Source: Buxus sempervirens
Lineage: Eukaryota > Streptophyta > Magnoliopsida > Buxales > Buxaceae
Length of the DNA: 64,000 bases
NCBI GenBank assembly: GCA_947561395.2
Contig: OX387184.1
Coordinates: forward strand, 2,046,001 to 2,110,000
Direction: 5' to 3'
Shown here: positions 1-11,042 of the stretch, piece by piece
Position numbering within the stretch: the stretch's first letter is position 1
How the letters are laid out: the number at the start of each line of letters is the position of its first letter
The notes under the pieces: model-generated
What the model saw: only the letters and a program-made list of their open reading frames with translations
Database searches by the model: none
What the model was told of the DNA's origin: nothing
Program-made: the position numbers and the translations under genes

Positions 1-63
1 TGGTGGGTCTGTGTAGTCCTTCGCTTGCGACTGTTGTCCTTCCTCGCTTACATCCTTCGACAT
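1..63 (-). CDS. PIP2: Plasma-membrane aquaporin PIP2, N-terminal fragment (continues off the left edge)
   Basis: PIP2 aquaporins are six-helix plasma-membrane channels for water and, in some members, H2O2 or CO2. Only the cytosolic N-terminus is present. The minus strand from 63 to 1 reads 21 codons, starting MSKDVSEEGQ and ending KDYTDPP. The MSK-(D/E)-VSEEG start and the KDY-x-DPP motif are typical of the PIP2-7/PIP2-8 type, where the chain normally continues PPAPL before the first helix. The start is the first ATG of the transcript-sense strand, and the sequence upstream of it (64-250) is CT/GA-rich leader-like DNA. The NPA pore motifs and the C-terminal phosphosites lie outside the window, so integrity cannot be judged. 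The plus-strand reading frame across this segment is a shadow. Confidence 0.88.
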   Translation of the reverse strand, partial: MSKDVSEEGQQSQAKDYTDPP

Positions 64-132
64 CTTTCAAAACTCTTCCTAGAGAAATCTCTCTGTCTTC
101 CTCTTGGACGCAGATTTTCAGGCTCTCTGGTT

Positions 133-140
133 CTTATACA
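133..140 (-). promoter_or_regulatory. Possible TATA box of the PIP2 gene
   Basis: On the minus strand the octamer TGTATAAG lies 70 bp before the PIP2 ATG. That spacing would allow initiation near position 105 and a leader of about 40 nt, plausible for a plant PIP gene. No transcript evidence is available; other A/T-rich positions upstream could serve instead. Confidence 0.35.
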
Positions 141-708
141 CTCTCGTGCTCTCCGCGGCTTTTCTCAGTACTGAAGTCAAGTCAAGAATGCAGAGAGCGG
201 CACGGCTCTGAGAATTTATTGGTGAGAGCCGGAACTTTCTCTAGAAATAAATAAAAGCAAAAATAAAACTTTAGAGAGATAAAGCTGTTGGACAGAGGGT
301 GTGTGGTGGGACCACAATTACAGCCAGGCCATGTCCATGTGAGCGGCTAATCATCGCTTCTCTTAGGCCCCGACCTTCAGCCTGGCATCCAACAAAACCA
401 CGGCCGCAACGGCTCATATTGTCTCTTTCGCCCCCTCCTTTTGCCCAATGACCATAATACCCTTCGGTGCAGGTAGTAACATAACGCTTGGCTCCCGGGC
501 CTCCATTGCTGCTGCAGAGATAGGTTCCGTTTCGTAATGGTTTTGTTTTCTTACTTCCACAAGTAAAAAAGTAATTTTCTGTTTTTCAAAATATTTTTTA
601 TTGAAACAAAGTTGTTTCGTAAATTTTTCCTTTACTGTTAAGAAACAAAAAAGCATGTTTGGTAATTACAATAGCATATAAATTGTTTTTAGTGTATAAT
701 ATAAAGCT

Positions 709-757
709 ATCGTAAACAGTTGATCGTTACCAAAAAAAAAAATCGTAAACAGTTGAT
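709..757 (+). mobile_element. Tail-only LINE insertion with 16-bp target duplication
   Basis: The 16-mer atcgtaaacagttgat occurs at 709-724 and again at 742-757. Between the copies lie 17 bp, cgttacc plus ten A (725-741). The insert matches the terminal TTACC-poly(A) of the L1-type LINEs elsewhere in the window, so it looks like a retrotransposition event in which only the extreme 3' end was copied. Confidence 0.7.
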
Positions 758-977
758 ACATTCTACTTAAAAATATATTTGACATATATTGTAATAGGTT
801 GAGCAATAATCAGGTCGGTTCAAATTGAATCTGTTTATTATTAGGTTGGAAAAACTCAAAACCAAACCCCACTTACCAATAATTGAGTTCAACCCACTAA
901 CTCGATTAAAATTTTTTAATTATAAAAAAATATATACCAATAGAAAATAATGTGAATTAGTGATATAATTTAGGTTT

Positions 978-1276
978 AAACAGATCATTATTGTGTTAAA
1001 CGAGTCATTATCGAGTTAAGCGGGTAATTATCAGGTTAAACTAGTCATTATCACGTTAAATGGCTCATTATCGTAACAGGCCTTTATAAACTTTTTTTTT
1101 TGGGTAACAACTAAGGATGGAATTTTATTACCTACACAACAAACAAAAACCCCTCATGTCATCCGACAGCAAGATGGAAAGACATTGTTATGTTAAACAG
1201 GTCATTATCAGGTTGAATGGATCATTGTCAGGTTAAGCGGGTCATTATTGGGTAAAACGGATCATTATCGTGTTAA
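978..1276. repeat. 20-bp minisatellite, about nine units, interrupted by a LINE 3' end
   Basis: Five degenerate 20-bp units run from 978 to about 1077 and four more from 1195 to about 1274, with consensus near aaacgggtcattatcaggtt. About 115 bp between the blocks contain T10 followed by gggtaac (from 1092), the reverse complement of GTTACCC-A10, i.e. a minus-strand LINE 3' end. The array is flanked by GGGT(C/T)-rich sequence (820-900, 1290-1400) resembling non-autonomous hAT-like elements; a second such sequence lies at 60650-60790. Confidence 0.65.
1092..1190 (-). mobile_element. LINE 3' end (minus strand) inside the minisatellite
   Basis: On the minus strand the segment ends in GTTACCC followed by ten A, matching the LINE tails at 5861-5880 and 17458-17478. 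The target duplication cannot be delimited because the target itself is repetitive. Confidence 0.5.
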
Positions 1277-1680
1277 TCAGAACTAGATTCGAGTTGATCC
1301 GAATACGACTGAGTTCCTAAATCCCCAACTCAAAGTCGACCCAACTATTACACGGGTCAACCCGAACCCGTTTATTCGGGTTGGATTGGACATGATGGGT
1401 CAATTTTTTCCTAATTTAGTTTTGTGTCGAGGGTTTTAGAAGCAAGAAAATAAATTTATGGTTAAAGCGAGAAGCAACATTTGCTATGCTTCTTTTGAAA
1501 AGCAATGAAATTACTTTTTTGTTTCTTATAAATCACTTCATGTGTGCATAACCAAATAGCACTTTTGCTTTCGAAAACAATTTTTTGTTTTCAAAAGCAA
1601 AAAAAACACTTCTGAAAAACATTACCAAACGGTACTTTAGTCTCCACACACTTGTAGTTTGCACGGTTCATCCCCGGCAC

Positions 1681-2058
1681 CAAGGGATCACGGGTAACCC
1701 GCCTCACCTCTAATAGTTAGGGTTTGGTATACCTAAAATCGGGTTAGGATTCAAGTTCGGGTTTATGTCAACCCACCTCAAACCTAACCTTTGCATATTA
1801 AATAATTACTTTTATATGTTTTAAATATTATTTTCATATATATCATATATATAAAAAATGTTTAATTAATAAATATGTTATTAATTTATATATTTAATTT
1901 ATACAAACACTCTTTTGCATTTTATACTCTATTAATTGGTCAGACCCGCCCTGCCTCATGATAGGGCAGCTTATTATTTGGTATTTGATGAACTCTATAG
2001 GGGTGAGTTCGGGTTTACCAAAACCTATTCTAAACCTGTCCTATTGCCATCCCTAGAA
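1681..2058. mobile_element. hAT-like non-autonomous element, approximate borders
   Basis: The right end attgccatccctag (2045-2058) is the reverse complement of the left end ctagggatggcaat of the related element at 8350. Both share a core with GGGTT(C/T)GGG and AACCCGCC motifs around an AT-rich centre. The left end here (aagggatcac...) is degenerate and I find no matching 8-bp target duplication, so the borders are estimates. Confidence 0.42.
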
Positions 2059-2299
2059 GCAGCACTCTATGTATTTTAGTGAGATGCTCTCACTTTCGCA
2101 TTTCACAAATCACGACAAGAGTTTTTTTGTGACAAAAATCTTTTGTTATGTTTATGGTCCTGGCCGTGAGATGCTATCATGTGTTTTTCATGTTTCAATT
2201 GCCCTAGTAGGCACTAATTCAAGTAAATGTAACAAAAGATTTTCATTAAGAAAATTTTTTTTTTTTATGTTTTTCAACCTATGCTTCATATGACAACAT

Positions 2300-4059
2300 G
2301 TCACTTAATATCAAACCTTTAAAAATACCGTTCGATTGCTAAGTGATCTCATCAATGTAATTACACGATATTTTCGGGACCCAAAAAAGAGCACTTAGTA
2401 AGAAATCAAAAGTTTTGAGACAATCAAACTTAAGAAAATCTAAAGCCAACAGAACAGCAGATGATCTTGCAAGTTCTTGATTTCTGTTCATGTTTCCGGG
2501 TACAGCGCCTGCCCAATTTTTTGCCATTTATTTTGGAAGAAGACTTTCTTAGTTGTATTTATTCCTTAAACTCTTAAAAGTCATCAATATTTTTACTTTA
2601 AAAAAAAAACCAACACAAAACATTAATAGGACTACTAAAAACTGGACCGGCAGATTTTGACATCCTCTGGCGAAACCCTGAACCTTCGTAGTGCTTAATT
2701 ACAAAAGACGTAACTGTTACTACGTATGACCACAGTCTTATCGGCAAATCAACGTCACATGTCAACCAGCTGGCAAGATATTTCCGTTGGCCACTCGCGG
2801 GACCCACCGTCGTCAATGGTTATCTTGAAGACTCGAATCCGATACTGCATCGTAAGACTCGTAGCTCCTAAGCAAGCAGCCGTGGAAGGGCAGCTTCGGA
2901 ATTTTCCATCAACTGATCAAGGGATGGCGTCATTTCGTTTCGAAGTGTCTTCTCATTTTAGGTTCAGTCAGTGACAGGCTTCCACGTGTCCTTTCCATCC
3001 TGAAGCAACGGCTATACGTTTCTAGAGACTTCTATGAAGCCGTTGGGATATTATGCAGGGAGTGGCTCGCAACGGTCATATTTTGTCGCAGCATCGAGTG
3101 GTTCTGGATCAAGATCTCCTGGCTCATGTTAAATGCCTGAGACGTGATGCGTACGGGCATTTCCCCCTGGCTCACGTTAAGTGCCAGAACCACTCTACAC
3201 TCTGAAGCATCGAGTGGCTGTGGATCAAGATCCCCTGGCTCACGTTAAATGCCTGAGACGTGATGCGTACGAGCATTTCCAAGATCCGGACCATATTATT
3301 TACAACAAAAAGCAGATCCGTTCTCTTAAGCCGCGATTGACAAGACGCGAGTAATAGTATGACGAACAATCCCGCTTTACTTCTTTCGATTGTCTTGCTG
3401 AGATGAGAAATTATATGGTCTTGATGGTCCCACGTCTTAAAGAAAACGCCAAAACGTGATGGAGGGAATTTGATCTGACGGTTATGATTACACGAGCTAT
3501 CTATCGTTGGCTATTTGGAAAATTGTTTTACGTACGGTGCGAGGTATTTGATATATACCCTGAAGCCATACAAAAAAGAAGAAATGTTGCTTTCGCAGAT
3601 GTGGACCCACCATAAGGCCTACATATGGCTTAAGATTAATATAGCAAAGACCTAGTTTTTAGCCTTAAACTTCTTCGGGTTACGAGATTATCACATTCTT
3701 TTACGATGCATTGTTAAAGTGGATTTTACACGAATTTTTTATTAGACCTGTGTGTCACACCTACTCTTTAAGATTATTCCTCGTATTCTGTACTCTAGCA
3801 AGAACAAAAATTTAATTTCAAAATTTCTCTAAAAAAACTGTCTTGCGGACGCAAAGTCACAATTTTCAATTACATGATACGTGCTTGCATCCTGTGGAAG
3901 TTTTACTTAAGAGTTGTAAATAAAACCACCACAGGATGTGAGGTCAGCCCCATTATAACCTATTTGGTGAAAGAAATCAGATATTTATCCGTTGGAAAAT
4001 ATCCTCTTATGATGTTGATCATTCAAAGGATATGCGCGTAATCTTCTTTTCCAAATTCA
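2300..4059. other. Non-genic stretch with a 116-bp-period duplication
   Basis: No coding exon is recognisable. The only internal structure is a tandem duplication: about 74 bp from 3091 (gcatcgagtgg...) recur from 3207 with a few differences, giving a 116-bp period. Both copies carry cctgagacgtgatgcgtac. A CACGTG core lies at 2983-2988. The segment has more GC and palindromic short motifs than its surroundings and looks promoter-like, but no gene next to it can be tied to it. Confidence 0.5.
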
Positions 4060-4258
4060 TTTAATAAGGGATTTACATCTTCTGTTGGGTGCCCAGCAGT
4101 GCTGGGCATCCAGCATCCAATGGGATCCGGGCACGTCAACATCAGCCTGACACAAGCCACATTATTTTGAATGTGGTGCTGACGTGCCCGGATCCCATTG
4201 GATGCTGGATGCCCAGCACTACTGCGCACCTAGCAGAGGATGTGAATCCTTTAATAAG
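4060..4258. mobile_element. Mutator-like MITE, 181 bp, 9-bp target duplication
   Basis: The element occupies 4069-4249 and is almost entirely a hairpin: gcccagca(g)tgctgggcatccagcatcc near the left end is answered by its reverse complement on the right. Terminal sequences GGATTTACATC and GATGTGAATCC are inverted repeats. It is flanked by perfect copies of tttaataag (4060-4068, 4250-4258). A 9-bp duplication is the hallmark of the Mutator superfamily. It has no coding capacity. Confidence 0.85.
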
Positions 4259-4356
4259 ATTACAACATCAATCAGTAAGCATCAATATTTTTCCTTTGAT
4301 AAATATAAGGCGAAATTCAAGATATTGATGTTTACTGATTGATTGATGTTGTATTA

Positions 4357-4405
4357 CATTTTTAGGGCATCATTTTTTTTTGGTAGTCCATTTCTAGGGC
4401 ATCAT
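4357..4405 (-). mobile_element. Tail-only LINE insertion (minus) with 17-bp duplication
   Basis: Copies of catttytagggcatcat at 4357-4373 and 4389-4405 differ at one base and flank 15 bp (4374-4388): eight T then ggtagtc. Read on the minus strand, the insert is gactacc-A8, the same TACC-oligo(A) end as the other tail-only insertions. Confidence 0.68.
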
Positions 4406-5840
4406 ATTAACAACATTTAATAGTCTGTTCGCGCACGTAAACAAATACCACAAGCAATCATTGTGATCTCAGAAATTGTCGTTTCATTTTTTTTTTTATT
4501 TCTGAAAACGGCCCAACAAGTTGCCAGCTATTCTCAACGGTATAACCTCACAATAGTGGTTGGTTTGTTTAGTGAAATAAACAAGAATTAACTAAAAAAA
4601 CTTTATGATTACACATGAAATTTTACTTGAAGCAGCATGGCCTAATTGTTATAATACATTTCTAATAACTCCTACAACAAATACAAATTTTATATCCCAA
4701 AAACCATTGTGATAAGCATTTAGACCTTGTTTGGCATTCATTTTGGAAATTCATTTTGTAGCTTGGAATTAGTGGCTGGACTTAGAACGAGTTCCTGTAA
4801 CAAAGCAAGTGTTTGATTACAATTTAGGAATGAGTTTTCATAAATGAATTATAAAAAATGCACAAAAAGGAGGAATCACCCCTGTACTCGTTTTTTGATT
4901 TTGAAATCTCATTTTGCAAAAGTATGGTCGTAGACTTATAATATCTAAAAATTCTGAAGGACATGCTTGAAACTTATTATAAAGACTTATTTATATGACA
5001 ATAATATACTTGTTATTTATGATTTTTTTTTTTAATTTAAGAAAATGTCAAACTTGTAATATTAATTTCCTACACAATATGAAAAGTTAGTTCCTAAATG
5101 TTCAAGCCAGCTTCTCTCTATTCATGCAGATCCACTTGAGGAACCCTGGGTTGAGAATAAAGGCCAGAAGAGGCCTTACTAAGCAACTTAATCTAGTAAG
5201 GCATATGTGAAAACTTTTTGCCATTACAGTCAACCGTAGGTGTTTTATTGCTTCAACTATAGAATAATGCAATGAATTATTTGTTAATATAAAAATTATG
5301 TGAACCCGGCCTAGACAAATTATAACAAAATTATCCAGCCAGGTCATGCTTGGGTCTTCCTTATGGTCAGCTAAGCAAGTGACCTTTTCCTATATCAATA
5401 GCCAAAACAATTATGACCTTTTTTTTTTTCCTCTCTCTGAAGGTGACTTGTTATGGGCTAAAAAGAAGGAATATTTCATCTGGCATGTCCCCTTTCTAAT
5501 GTGCTTGGGGTCTGCTTCTTGTTATTCTCATATTCATATTATGAAGAGGGAGACTTGAGATAGGAAAATGGATGGTGGGGGCCTGGATGATTGATAGCCA
5601 GAAGGGTACTGCGGTGGATAACGCAGGACTTGTCAGCCGGGCATACCAGAAGAATCTAATTTAGCTTCAAAACCCAATAAAGAAAGAAGGAAGATTAATG
5701 TAATGCTTGGTTTGCTTAATTAGGTTTATAAGTAATAGTATTTTAATTTGAATGTGGCTATGGTTGGTGAATTAGATTTATTTTTTGGTGTGATTAGCGT
5801 GACACAGCTTCCTAATATAACAGATAAATCGCTAATGGTT
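4406..5840. other. Non-genic AT-rich stretch
   Basis: No exon, RNA gene or delimited repeat is supported here. Short reading frames (for example 5102-5347) lack family resemblance. A trace of the common 'ttgtttggcattcatttt' type repeat end lies at about 4730. Confidence 0.4.
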
Positions 5841-5984
5841 TGAATAATGGCTCAAAGACTTTTTTTTGGGTAGGAAACAATTCAAACTTTTTCGGGGGCG
5901 GGGGTGTTTCCCCCCAGTAGCACGGAAAACCGTCCAAAGCGAAGTTTGCAAGGGCATCAACAGCAAATTCAAAACTTTTCATTA

Positions 5985-6030
<46 letters not shown>

Positions 6031-6634
6031 GGGTGTTCCCCCAGTAGCACAGAAAACCGTCCAAAGCGAAGTTTGCAAGGGCGTCAATAGTAAATTCAAA
6101 CTTTTCATTAATGGGGGGGTTCCCCCAGTAGCACGGAAAACCGTCCAAAGCGAAGTTTGCAAGGGCGTCAATAGCAAATTCAAACTTTTCATTAATATGG
6201 GGGGTTTCGGGTTTCCCTAGTAGCACGGAAAACCGTCCAAAGCGAAGTTTGCAAGGGCGTCAACAGCAAATTCAAACTTTTCATTAATGGGGGGGGGGGG
6301 GGGGGGGGGGGGGGTGGTTGACGGTTGACGTTTTCCCAGTAGCACGGAAAACCATTCAAAGCGAAGTTTGCAAGGGCATCAACAACCCTATTAGCCTCGC
6401 GATAAATATGAGTAACAGAGACGAATTCAAACTCAGAACATAACGACTTAGCTTCAGCTATGATGTTGGATACGACCTACGGAATATGACTGCACACCTG
6501 GTTCATGAACTGAGCAATACAAGAAGAGTCACACTCCACTTCGAGTTTTCTACCCTATAAAGCTTTAACAAGTTTCAAGCCTTTAAGCAAACCCATAGCC
6601 TCGGCAACCAATGCTGAATAATGGCTCAAAGACT
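5841..6634 (-). mobile_element. 5'-truncated LINE (RNase H end) with amplified 3' tail, 20-bp target duplication
   Basis: A perfect 20-bp direct repeat, tgaataatggctcaaagact, lies at 5841-5860 and 6615-6634. Between them a minus-strand L1-type LINE runs 5' to 3' from 6614 to 5861, ending in CTACCC-poly(A). About 6614-6340 encodes the C-terminal RNase H-like (RVT_3) domain: recognisable pieces include LEVECDSS, THIYREANR and DALANFALNGFPCYW. At least two in-frame stops mark it as dead. Toward the 3' end the segment coding DALANFALDGFPCYW is repeated about five times (see the array entry). Confidence 0.85.
5888..6395. repeat. Five-unit tandem array of the LINE 3' end, linked by poly-G tracts
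   Basis: A unit of about 75 bp (ccccagtagcacggaaaacc ... to cttttcattaat) recurs at about 5911, 6040, 6122, 6214 and 6333. Units are joined by G-runs of very different length: G42 at 5988-6029, about seven G at 6113-6119, a mixed run near 6199, and G26 at 6289-6314. The last unit merges into the unique LINE body. Neighbouring units differ by few substitutions, so amplification is recent relative to the decay of the LINE coding region. Confidence 0.85.
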
Positions 6635-6683
6635 AAGGGCAGGACTCAAGAGAGATAACGACAGTTGAATTGCTGTGTCTTAC

Positions 6684-6921
6684 CCACTCGTAGAACCACC
6701 TTATGTTCAGTGGGGGCAATTGCCCCCTCCTGAACTTTTATTTTTTAATTAAAAAAAAATTTTCTATATGTTTTAATTGAAATTTATATTTTGCCCCTTC
6801 TGAAATTTCTAGTTTACCCCTCCTAAGTCATTGAAATTTATGTATTTCATGAGAAGTATTAATTGAAATTTCTATTTTGCGTTTGCCCCCAAAGATTTGG
6901 AGTCCTGGTTCAGCCACTCGT
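6684..6921. mobile_element. Putative 222-bp TIR element with 8-bp duplication
   Basis: ccactcgt occurs at 6684-6691 and 6914-6921. The enclosed 6692-6913 begins agaaccacc and ends ggttcag (partly inverted), and is rich in gccccc and ttgaaattt motifs typical of a common plant repeat. The terminal match is imperfect, so superfamily assignment (hAT by duplication length) is tentative. Confidence 0.45.
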
Positions 6922-7613
6922 CTTACCCACTGTCATGACTCATTTCTCATTTATATTCATCTTTATTTATTTATTTTTTCCTTATTTTCCTGTTTGGTTA
7001 GATGGATAAAGCAGTCCCTGAAATGGACAGTGAACTCTTGTAGCTTTTCCTCTTTCCCTTCAATTGGGGGCCTACGGAACGCTATTCTGGCCCAAACTTG
7101 TTCCAAGGCGACACATCATTCGTAGCCTTCCCCTTTCCATCCAAGTCATATTTTTGTCCAATAATTCTAGTTAGATGTAAGAGGTTCTTGTAAGGCCGCT
7201 AACTTAAGGCAATAAAACATGAGATTCTTCCTACTGTGGGCTTAAGGCCCAATAGTGACAATGGACTTATAGTAAACATATATATCACACCCATTTTCAT
7301 TTGAGCCCAATATGAAAACCATAAGCCACACCCATTTAGTAAGCTTTTTCCGTCCAAGCTTATTGTGCCCATGAATGAGTCAGCAGTTAGACATGTCTTA
7401 AGTTGAAGAGCAATTTAAGAAATTATTTCAAGCCGAAGTAAATTTTAACCTAAGCCTAGACTTGGCCATTATAGGCAAAAAATCAAAATATCAGACCAAT
7501 CAACATAACAAGCTGAGAAGAATTACATGCTCATCATATAGACAAACCAGAAGGCATGAGTAAGTTGTTGAGGCACTAGTATATGACTAAATGAATTCTG
7601 GTTTGGCAAGATG

Positions 7614-7874
7614 TTCACACATGGAAATTGTTTTTTATTTTTTATTTTTTTGAAACTTGGGGTATCCGGGCCAACTTGCGTGCACCATGACTAATCCCCA
7701 AAGGCTTGTGCAGTCCCCCTGTCCCACACCAACCGGGTAATTACAAGGCCAAAGACCCTAGAGGTAGCTCCAAAGAATTGATAGCACTTGAGAGGTTTTG
7801 AACCTGAGACATTGGAGGGAGCATACCCCCAGGCCCCAAGCCTTGACCACTAGGCCTTCACACATTGAAATTGT
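7614..7874 (-). mobile_element. tRNA-derived SINE with 18-bp target duplication
   Basis: The minus strand of 7856-7632 starts GGCCTAGTGGTCAAGGC, an A-box-like segment, and carries a perfect B-box GGTTCAAAACC (plus-strand 7794-7804), the two internal RNA polymerase III promoter elements of a tRNA-derived SINE. The body is about 225 bp and ends in an A-rich tail (aaaaaataaaaaataaaaaa on the minus strand). It is flanked by ttcacacatKgaaattgt (7614-7631 and 7857-7874), differing at one base. It needs LINE enzymes in trans. Confidence 0.85.
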
Positions 7875-8349
7875 GTTTGCAAGTCTCCATGTGCTCCTCC
7901 ACATGACTCCCTTTCATGTAATGCTTTGGAAGCTGTATATAACGCAAGACCAAAGTCCAATTGATGGCACAAGTAGAGATTATATGGGTTCAGGGGCTTT
8001 CCATGTGACCAACCCATCTGGGTGTGTGATTGGATCCAAACGTATGACTATCTCTTTAGAAAAGAGCTCCAAGCCCAATTGTGAGGTGTCGGCCTTTAGG
8101 GCTCAACTTAAAACTCTTGGCCCAATGCGGATATGAACAAAAAGGAATGGGTTTGTGAGATCAATAGAGGCCTTTACTCGCTCCAGAAGATCTGGCCAAT
8201 TGGTAGTACCTTCATGATCAGATTAGTTAATTCCGGTAGAAACTGAAATTCCATAGTCACAGAATTTGACCTATTTCGTCTTTTTAACCTTTTTGGTATG
8301 GGTTTTATTTGTTTTTTGGGGTATATTTTACCTGTTTGATAAGTAATAG

Positions 8350-8720
8350 CTAGGGATGGCAATGAGGCAGGTTAAACTGGTAACCTACCCCACCATGCCC
8401 CTAATGGGATGTGTTTGGTATTGCCAAACTCAGGTTAGGGGCAGGTTCGGGTTTAGCCCAACCCGCCTCAGCCTTGCCCCGACGCCACCTTTAATTAATT
8501 AAAATATATTTTTATGTTAAAAATATATAAAATACATATTTTATTAATAAATATATTAGTAATCTATATATTCTATTTAAAAATTGTATTTTAATGAATT
8601 ATTTAACACAAACTAAACAACCCGTCCCGTTACCGACCTGATAGGGCCAAATTAGAGTTTTGTATTAACTAAACCCTTGAGGGGTGGGTTTAGGTTTACC
8701 AAAACCGATGAGGATTACAA
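8350..8720. mobile_element. hAT-like non-autonomous element, right border uncertain
   Basis: The left end ctagggatggcaatgaggc starts at 8350; the body shares 'caggttcgggtttagccc' type sequence and an AT-rich centre with the element at 1681-2058, and the right part repeats gggtttaggtttaccaaaacc. The expected terminal attgccatccctag is not intact at the right side, so only a relative of the earlier copy is claimed. Confidence 0.42.
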
Positions 8721-9342
8721 TTACTTTTCACATTGCCGTTAAGAGACACATTACTGGCAATGAAATGAAGGATTAGCTTCATAGTTTAAAAGCATTAAAG
8801 AGCCTCACTAGCTGGAGCATTAATCTTTTGCACCTATGACCTTACTCAGCTCTGTTTTTGGTTATGTCGAGGTATAAACAGAAGGAGACAAGGAGAGTCG
8901 ATTTCATGTGTTACACTGACAGAAAACATTATTTAGGACCACAAATATGCACCGTAATGTGGTGTTATTGGGGTTTGCCGGACTACCAAGCTGCAATCAC
9001 TTTAATAGGAAAATCGGGTAAGCCATTTTATTTGTCCTCAATCTCGTTCTTGGAATTGCTCTCTTATATCACAACTTTGGCCAAGCACAATTGCATCTTC
9101 CATTCTAGCCACCCCATTATCTCCTTTACTCCACGAAGATAAGCAGATGTGGAGGTTTACATCAAGTGGCAACTTCACAGTGGCATCTGCCTATCGAATG
9201 CTGATGGGGGACCAGTTGGCAAACTCTTTCTATGGAAATCCATGCATAATGCTCTACCTGTTGCTGATTTACTTAGCAAGCGTATTCAAACCATTGACCC
9301 TGAATGTATACTTTGCAAATCTCAAAGGGAGACTGTAGATCA

Positions 9343-10482
9343 TGTTGTTCCTTGGGTACTGTAAGATAGAAAATACAAGATTCTGCAAGACAGAAAATTG
9401 AGAAGCACGTATGGGAAGAAAGACTAGCTATATGATTATAATATCAGTGATTAATTCAATAACAGAGATTATAATATCAGTGATGAATTCAATAACAGAA
9501 ATTATAATATCAGTGATGAATTCAATAACAGAAACTTATAGGTACTAACCAAACTCACAGATGGAAATAATATGCAACAGCAGAGAAATGCTATTAATAA
9601 TAGAGATAAAATTGATAGAGATAAAACAGCATAACATTCAGATGAAGATCATGGTAATAATAGCAACGTACGAAGATCAAATAGAAGTAATTGCAGAAAC
9701 AGAATAGATGAACGATCAAATAGAAACAATTGAAATCAAATTAAAAACTTATTGATTTTTGCCCGAGGCGAGGAGATAAACCCCTGTGCTTAAAGCCTTT
9801 CAGCAACCCCCTTTCGGAATGATTCCTCAGTGCGTGGGTCTGGATACTGTGGCTTCCAGCATTCAACGGACACTAAGATCCTCCAGCAAGCCGCACAGAC
9901 AATGCTGGGATATCAGCGAACTCAATGGCAGCAGCACTCTTCTTAAACCAGACGAAAAAAAGAAGAAGATGAAGGTAGGGTTTTCTCCGTTCGTTTTTCC
10001 AGAGAAGAGATTCTAACTTCGTGGTTTTTAGAACCGAAACCCTAACCCTTTAAATAGACCATCCCACAAAAACGTTATTAACGTTAATTAACCCAACGGT
10101 TAATTAGAACGTTAATAACCCAACGAATATAATCAACTCAACGTTAATAAAATAAAACGGTAATAAAATAATCCAACGATTAGATCAAAGTTAAAACCGA
10201 TTTTCATTTTGTTAAAAAAAAAAAAATTTAATCGTTTAAAAAGATAGCACATCACACACACACCACGACACGACCGACCGACCGGACGGACGGCGGCGGC
10301 GGCGTGATTCAAAGAAACCCCGACAACAGGAACAATGTCTCACTTTAGGGGTTACACCCCTTTAGTTCTCACCATCCTATATTAACACAATGAGGCTTCA
10401 GTAAATTTCCAATGTGGGACTATTCTCCCCACACAAGAAACAAAGGAATTTTGAGTCCTCAAAAAACGACCAAAACACAACA
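9343..10482 (-). repeat. 3' LTR of the copia element
   Basis: Long terminal repeat of 1140 bp with TG...CA ends. It contains a short reading frame identical to one in the partner LTR (starts near 9786 and 15472), which is simply LTR sequence rather than a gene. Confidence 0.92.
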
Positions 10483-11042
10483 ATTCCCCCCACAGGACTC
10501 AAAATTAAAAAAATAACAGAGTGACTAAAATTCTAATATGCATTAATGCCGGTGTCTTTTGGACTTCAACCGACACTTAGTACTTACAGAATAGGCTTCA
10601 CAGAGACCCGGTAGAATAAATTCTTTAACCTTATCTCTTTAGCGTGAATCAACTACCTCTGCAGTCCACATACTAGAATACCTGCCTTTGAGTTCTAATC
10701 GGGTTGGCGCCTATACGGCCATGCGCCTGCTGGTCTCGTGAGCGCTCTAGAGAATTAACCCATATTCTCAACAGAGGCGGCTCCACCTCAACACTCACAT
10801 AGGTAATTTCCATCAAGTGTGTAAACCGCAACTAAAACACACCATCTATAAAAGAATATGGAAATTATTAAGAGTCCCATGACTCATCCTCACATTCGTT
10901 GCAGTTTTGCACTACTCACATCATAGGGATAGGTTTCTCAAATAATAAATTATTTGTAGTGCTTTTCCAAACAACTCAAGTGACTTGTTCTTCCCATTGA
11001 ACCTATTTCCTGGGATCGCCATTCACATAGGTTGGGTTACCA

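Noticed and set aside
3-254. Plus-strand reading frame at the left edge
   Set aside because: It is antisense to the PIP2 N-terminus and its leader, which have clear family signal on the minus strand.
978-1276. CRISPR-like regular repeats
   Set aside because: The units are contiguous degenerate 20-mers without unique spacers, in a plant nuclear genome.
528-1631. A large hAT-like element bounded by gtttcgtaatgg and cattaccaaac
   Set aside because: The ends are only loosely inverted and the flanks ggttcc and ggtact do not form a convincing 8-bp duplication.
5812-6226. Repetitive reading frames coding DALANFALDG-type repeats with poly-Pro
   Set aside because: They arise from tandem copies of a LINE tail linked by G-runs, not from a gene.
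7794-7804. tRNA gene at the B-box
   Set aside because: The region does not fold as a tRNA and has an A-rich tail and target duplication; it is a SINE.
9786-10016. 76-aa reading frame, also at 15472-15702
   Set aside because: Identical because it lies in the two LTRs of the copia element; no family similarity.
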